7,303 bases of DNA from Verrucomicrobiota bacterium (lineage in GTDB: Bacteria > Verrucomicrobiota > Verrucomicrobiia > Verrucomicrobiales > DEV007): NCBI GenBank assembly GCA_013152075.1, contig JAADHD010000427.1:1-7303 (forward strand). The letters run 5' to 3'. Every line of letters starts with the position of its first letter. Within the stretch, counting starts at the first letter, position 1. The notes under the pieces are model-generated. The model was not told the origin of the DNA. It ran no database searches and saw only the letters and a program-made list of their open reading frames with translations. Of this stretch, positions 5,702 to 7,303 are shown piece by piece. The translations under genes were made by a program, and so were the position numbers.

Positions 5702-5723
5702 CTGACAATCAGCTGATTGTCAG
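5702..5723. promoter_or_regulatory. Perfect 22-bp palindrome upstream of the phosphofructokinase gene; candidate operator
   Basis: The half-site CTGACAATCAG is followed immediately by its exact reverse complement CTGATTGTCAG, centred between 5712 and 5713. The last base is 23 bp before the ATG at 5747. There is no loop and no following T run, so it is a poor terminator for rodA. Perfect dyad symmetry with TGACA/TGTCA outer half-sites suggests a dimeric repressor or activator site. A hairpin with a 9-bp stem in the leader RNA is the alternative. The regulator is unknown. Confidence 0.6.
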
Positions 5724-5746
5724 TCAAATAGCCCAAACAGACATCT

Positions 5747-6970
5747 ATGAAAATTGCATTTTTGACCGCAGGCGGACTTGCCCCCTGCCTTTCCTCTTCG
5801 ATCGGAGCCCTGATCGAACACTACCGCACCCTCGCCCCAGACGCCGAATTCATCGGCTATCTCAATGGCTATCAGGGGCTTTTACTTGGTAAAAGCATCA
5901 CTTTCCCAGAATCTGTAAAGTCGAATTACGAGATTTTCTTTGAATACGGAGGCAGCTGCATCGGAAACAGCCGGGTAAAACTCACCAACATTGAAGACTG
6001 CGTGAAACGAGGATTGGTGAAGGAGGGAGAAACCCCGCTCAACGTCGCAGCAGAACAACTGCGCAACGACAAAATCGACATTCTTCATACTATCGGGGGG
6101 GACGACACCAATACCACGGCAGCGGATCTTGCCGCCTACTTACACCAACACGACTACGATTTCACCGTTGTCGGAATGCCAAAAACCGTCGACAACGATG
6201 TTTACCCCATCTCACAATCACTGGGCGCCTGGACAGCCGCCGAACAGGGAGCTTTGTTTTTCCAAAATATCGCCAACGAAAATACCACCAGCGCACGCCA
6301 GCTCATTATCCATGAAGTCATGGGGCGCAACTGCGGTTGGTTGACCGCCGCCACCGCCGCCGCTTACCGTAAAGACCTATCCAAATGGAACTTTTTCCCT
6401 GAAGTCCTGCTCAGCCAGGAGCGCTGGGATATTGACGCCGTCTGGTTACCGGAATTACCACTCGATCTCGAAAGCGAATCCGCTCGACTGCGTCAACGCA
6501 TGGATAAAAATGACTGCGTCAATATCTTCATCAGTGAAGGCGCCGGAGTAGATGCCATCGTTAAGAAGCTCGAAGCCGACGGTAGCGAGGTTCCCAGAGA
6601 TGCATTTGGACACGTGAGACTCGATGAAGTTAACGTCGGCAAATGGTTCGGCGAACAGTTAAAAGAAAGTCTCGGAGCCGAAAAAGTGCTGGTCCAGAAA
6701 AGTGGCTACTTCGCCCGTTCCGCCGCTCCCAACAAAGAAGATATCGAACTCATCAAACGCAGTGCCTGCGTAGCCGCCAAAGGCGCCCTGGAAGGAACCA
6801 GCGGCGTAGCCGGACTCGACGAAGATCAAGATAATGAAATGAGAGTCATCGAGTTCCCACGCATCAAAGGCGGCAAACCCTTTAACACCGAAGAGCCCTG
6901 GTTCATCGAGATGCTAAAGGAAATCGGACAAGCTCCCGCTACTCCCGCTGCGCGGGAGAGTTTTGAGTAG
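5747..6970 (+). CDS. pfp: Pyrophosphate-dependent 6-phosphofructokinase
   Basis: A 407-residue cytosolic glycolytic enzyme that interconverts fructose 6-phosphate and fructose 1,6-bisphosphate. The phosphoryl donor is predicted from two positions. GGDD (117-120) has Asp at the site where ATP enzymes have Gly, and MPKTVDND (144-151) has Lys (K146) where ATP enzymes have Gly. Both are hallmarks of PPi-PFK, which is reversible. D149 in TVDND is the expected catalytic base. HEVMGRNCGWLTA matches the MGR-x2-GW fructose-6-phosphate motif. The first loop reads TAGGLAPCLS (7-16), with Cys replacing the usual Gly of APG. KSGYFARSAAP and the PRIKGGKPFN region complete the C-terminal half. The last 12 residues (APATPAARESFE) are encoded by a GC hairpin and a repeat unit that also supplies the TAG stop. 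A perfect 22-bp palindrome lies upstream. Start context is unambiguous, though no Shine-Dalgarno sequence is present. Confidence 0.94.
   Translation: MKIAFLTAGGLAPCLSSSIGALIEHYRTLAPDAEFIGYLNGYQGLLLGKSITFPESVKSNYEIFFEYGGSCIGNSRVKLTNIEDCVKRGLVKEGETPLNVAAEQLRNDKIDILHTIGGDDTNTTAADLAAYLHQHDYDFTVVGMPKTVDNDVYPISQSLGAWTAAEQGALFFQNIANENTTSARQLIIHEVMGRNCGWLTAATAAAYRKDLSKWNFFPEVLLSQERWDIDAVWLPELPLDLESESARLRQRMDKNDCVNIFISEGAGVDAIVKKLEADGSEVPRDAFGHVRLDEVNVGKWFGEQLKESLGAEKVLVQKSGYFARSAAPNKEDIELIKRSACVAAKGALEGTSGVAGLDEDQDNEMRVIEFPRIKGGKPFNTEEPWFIEMLKEIGQAPATPAARESFE
6942..6964 (+). terminator. Hairpin with short T run inside the 3' end of the phosphofructokinase gene
   Basis: CTCCCGC (6942-6948) and GCGGGAG (6952-6958) form a perfect 7-bp GC-rich stem with a 3-nt loop, followed by AGTTTT. 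The shape is that of a weak intrinsic terminator, but it lies before the stop codon at 6968-6970, which would truncate the message. It may instead protect the 3' end or act with the larger inverted repeat beyond it. Confidence 0.4.
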
Positions 6971-7086
6971 GGAGTTTTGAATTTTGAGTTGTTGTTAGGA
7001 GTAAATTTGAGAGTTTTTTCTTTTTTGCGTTTTTCTTCAAATTCACTACTCAAAATTCACTACTCAAAATTCACCACTCAAAACTC
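6958..7086. repeat. Inverted pair of 14-bp GAATTTTGAGTAGT repeats between convergent genes (family B)
   Basis: On the minus strand 7086-7034 holds three full 14-bp units (GAGTTTTGAGTGGT, then GAATTTTGAGTAGT twice) and a partial fourth. On the plus strand 6958-6989 holds GAGTTTTGAGTAGG, a half unit and GAATTTTGAGT. The outer 11 bp (6958-6968 and 7076-7086) pair perfectly, and the outer 23 bp differ at only three positions. The middle (7011-7036) is T-rich on the plus strand. The arrangement could form a long hairpin or cruciform that ends transcription from both sides. Confidence 0.85.
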
Positions 7087-7303
7087 ATCCGTCACGGGGT
7101 TCCCCAATTTTGGGACGAAAGAACAAAGCCAGCATTGCCGCTGCGATGAAGGCCATGAAGGTCGGAACTAGAAACAGTTTCTGATAGTCGACCACACCAT
7201 CAACCGTGAGGTAATCTTTCAAGGGCAGGAATATCCATTTTGCCAACAAATCTCCAATGCCCAGTATCAACAGATTAAACAAGCCCTGAGCGCTGGCGCG
7301 AAC
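7085..7303 (-). CDS. MFS transporter of nucleoside:H+ symporter type, C-terminal 72 residues (runs off right edge)
   Basis: The frame is open to the window edge and ends at the TGA at 7085-7087. The 72 visible residues begin VRASAQGLFNLLILGIGDLL, which closely resembles the RASAQG-[LM]-F segment before the penultimate helix of NupG/XapB-like nucleoside symporters. Two hydrophobic stretches follow: LFNLLILGIGDLLAKWIF and LFLVPTFMAFIAAAMLALFF. They are separated by a loop containing VDGVVDYQK, where NupG-like proteins have VDYF and a W/Q-rich stretch. A short charged tail (RPKIGEPRDG) closes the protein, as expected for a cytoplasmic C-terminus. Verrucomicrobiota carry many relatives of this family, and the substrate cannot be deduced from the fragment. 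The stop codon overlaps the first base triplet of the adjoining repeat unit. The gene converges on the phosphofructokinase gene. Confidence 0.8.
   Translation of the reverse strand, partial: VRASAQGLFNLLILGIGDLLAKWIFLPLKDYLTVDGVVDYQKLFLVPTFMAFIAAAMLALFFRPKIGEPRDG

Noticed and set aside
5702..5723. Intrinsic terminator of rodA
   Set aside because: The palindrome has no loop and is followed by TCAAAT, not a T run.
6095..6101. Run of seven G in pfp as a programmed slippage site
   Set aside because: It encodes the GG of the active-site GGDD motif and the frame continues normally on both sides; no alternative product is supported.

Overview
The window looks like ordinary chromosomal DNA of a Gram-negative-type bacterium, most likely a member of the Verrucomicrobiota (Opitutales/Puniceicoccales-like). 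This is inferred from three things: a single-cluster ferredoxin and a PPi-type phosphofructokinase of the kind I associate with that group; a small membrane protein with a KRYEQPP motif next to an ECF sigma gene; and AT-rich tandem repeats between genes. No 16S or other decisive marker is present, so the placement is tentative. Shine-Dalgarno sequences are almost absent before the starts.

Layout. Positions 1-2530 are read leftwards (minus strand). An ECF sigma factor (722-1327) is followed by a small single-pass membrane protein (189-620), a candidate anti-sigma factor, and then by the 5' end of an exported or membrane-anchored protein that overlaps it by 11 bp and runs off the left edge (1-199). 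Upstream of these lie folB (1442-1801, folate synthesis) and a DciA/DUF721 protein (1818-2198, replicative helicase loading). A small acidic 4Fe-4S ferredoxin follows (2294-2530), ending in a clear intrinsic terminator at 2232-2265. Positions 2531-2698 are a divergent promoter region.

From 2699 the genes read rightwards: thiG (thiamin thiazole synthase); a full-length OppF/YejF-like ABC ATPase in which nearly every catalytic motif is altered (3542-4327); rodA (SEDS peptidoglycan glycosyltransferase, 4437-5624); and a PPi-dependent phosphofructokinase (5747-6970) with a perfect 22-bp palindrome just upstream. Converging on it from the right edge is the C-terminal end of an MFS transporter of the nucleoside:H+ symporter type (7085-7303, minus).

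The genes do not form one pathway. They are mostly housekeeping genes in short or single transcription units. Two families of short AT-rich tandem repeats separate them: a 7-bp TAATTCY type and a 14-bp GAATTTTGAGTAGT type. These sit at or next to the 3' ends of genes and in three cases contribute to the stop codon. The observations most worth following are the degenerate ABC protein, the repeat and stop-codon association, the palindrome before the phosphofructokinase gene, the sigma/membrane-protein operon, and a RodA lacking the usual PSE-x2-K acidic and basic residues.
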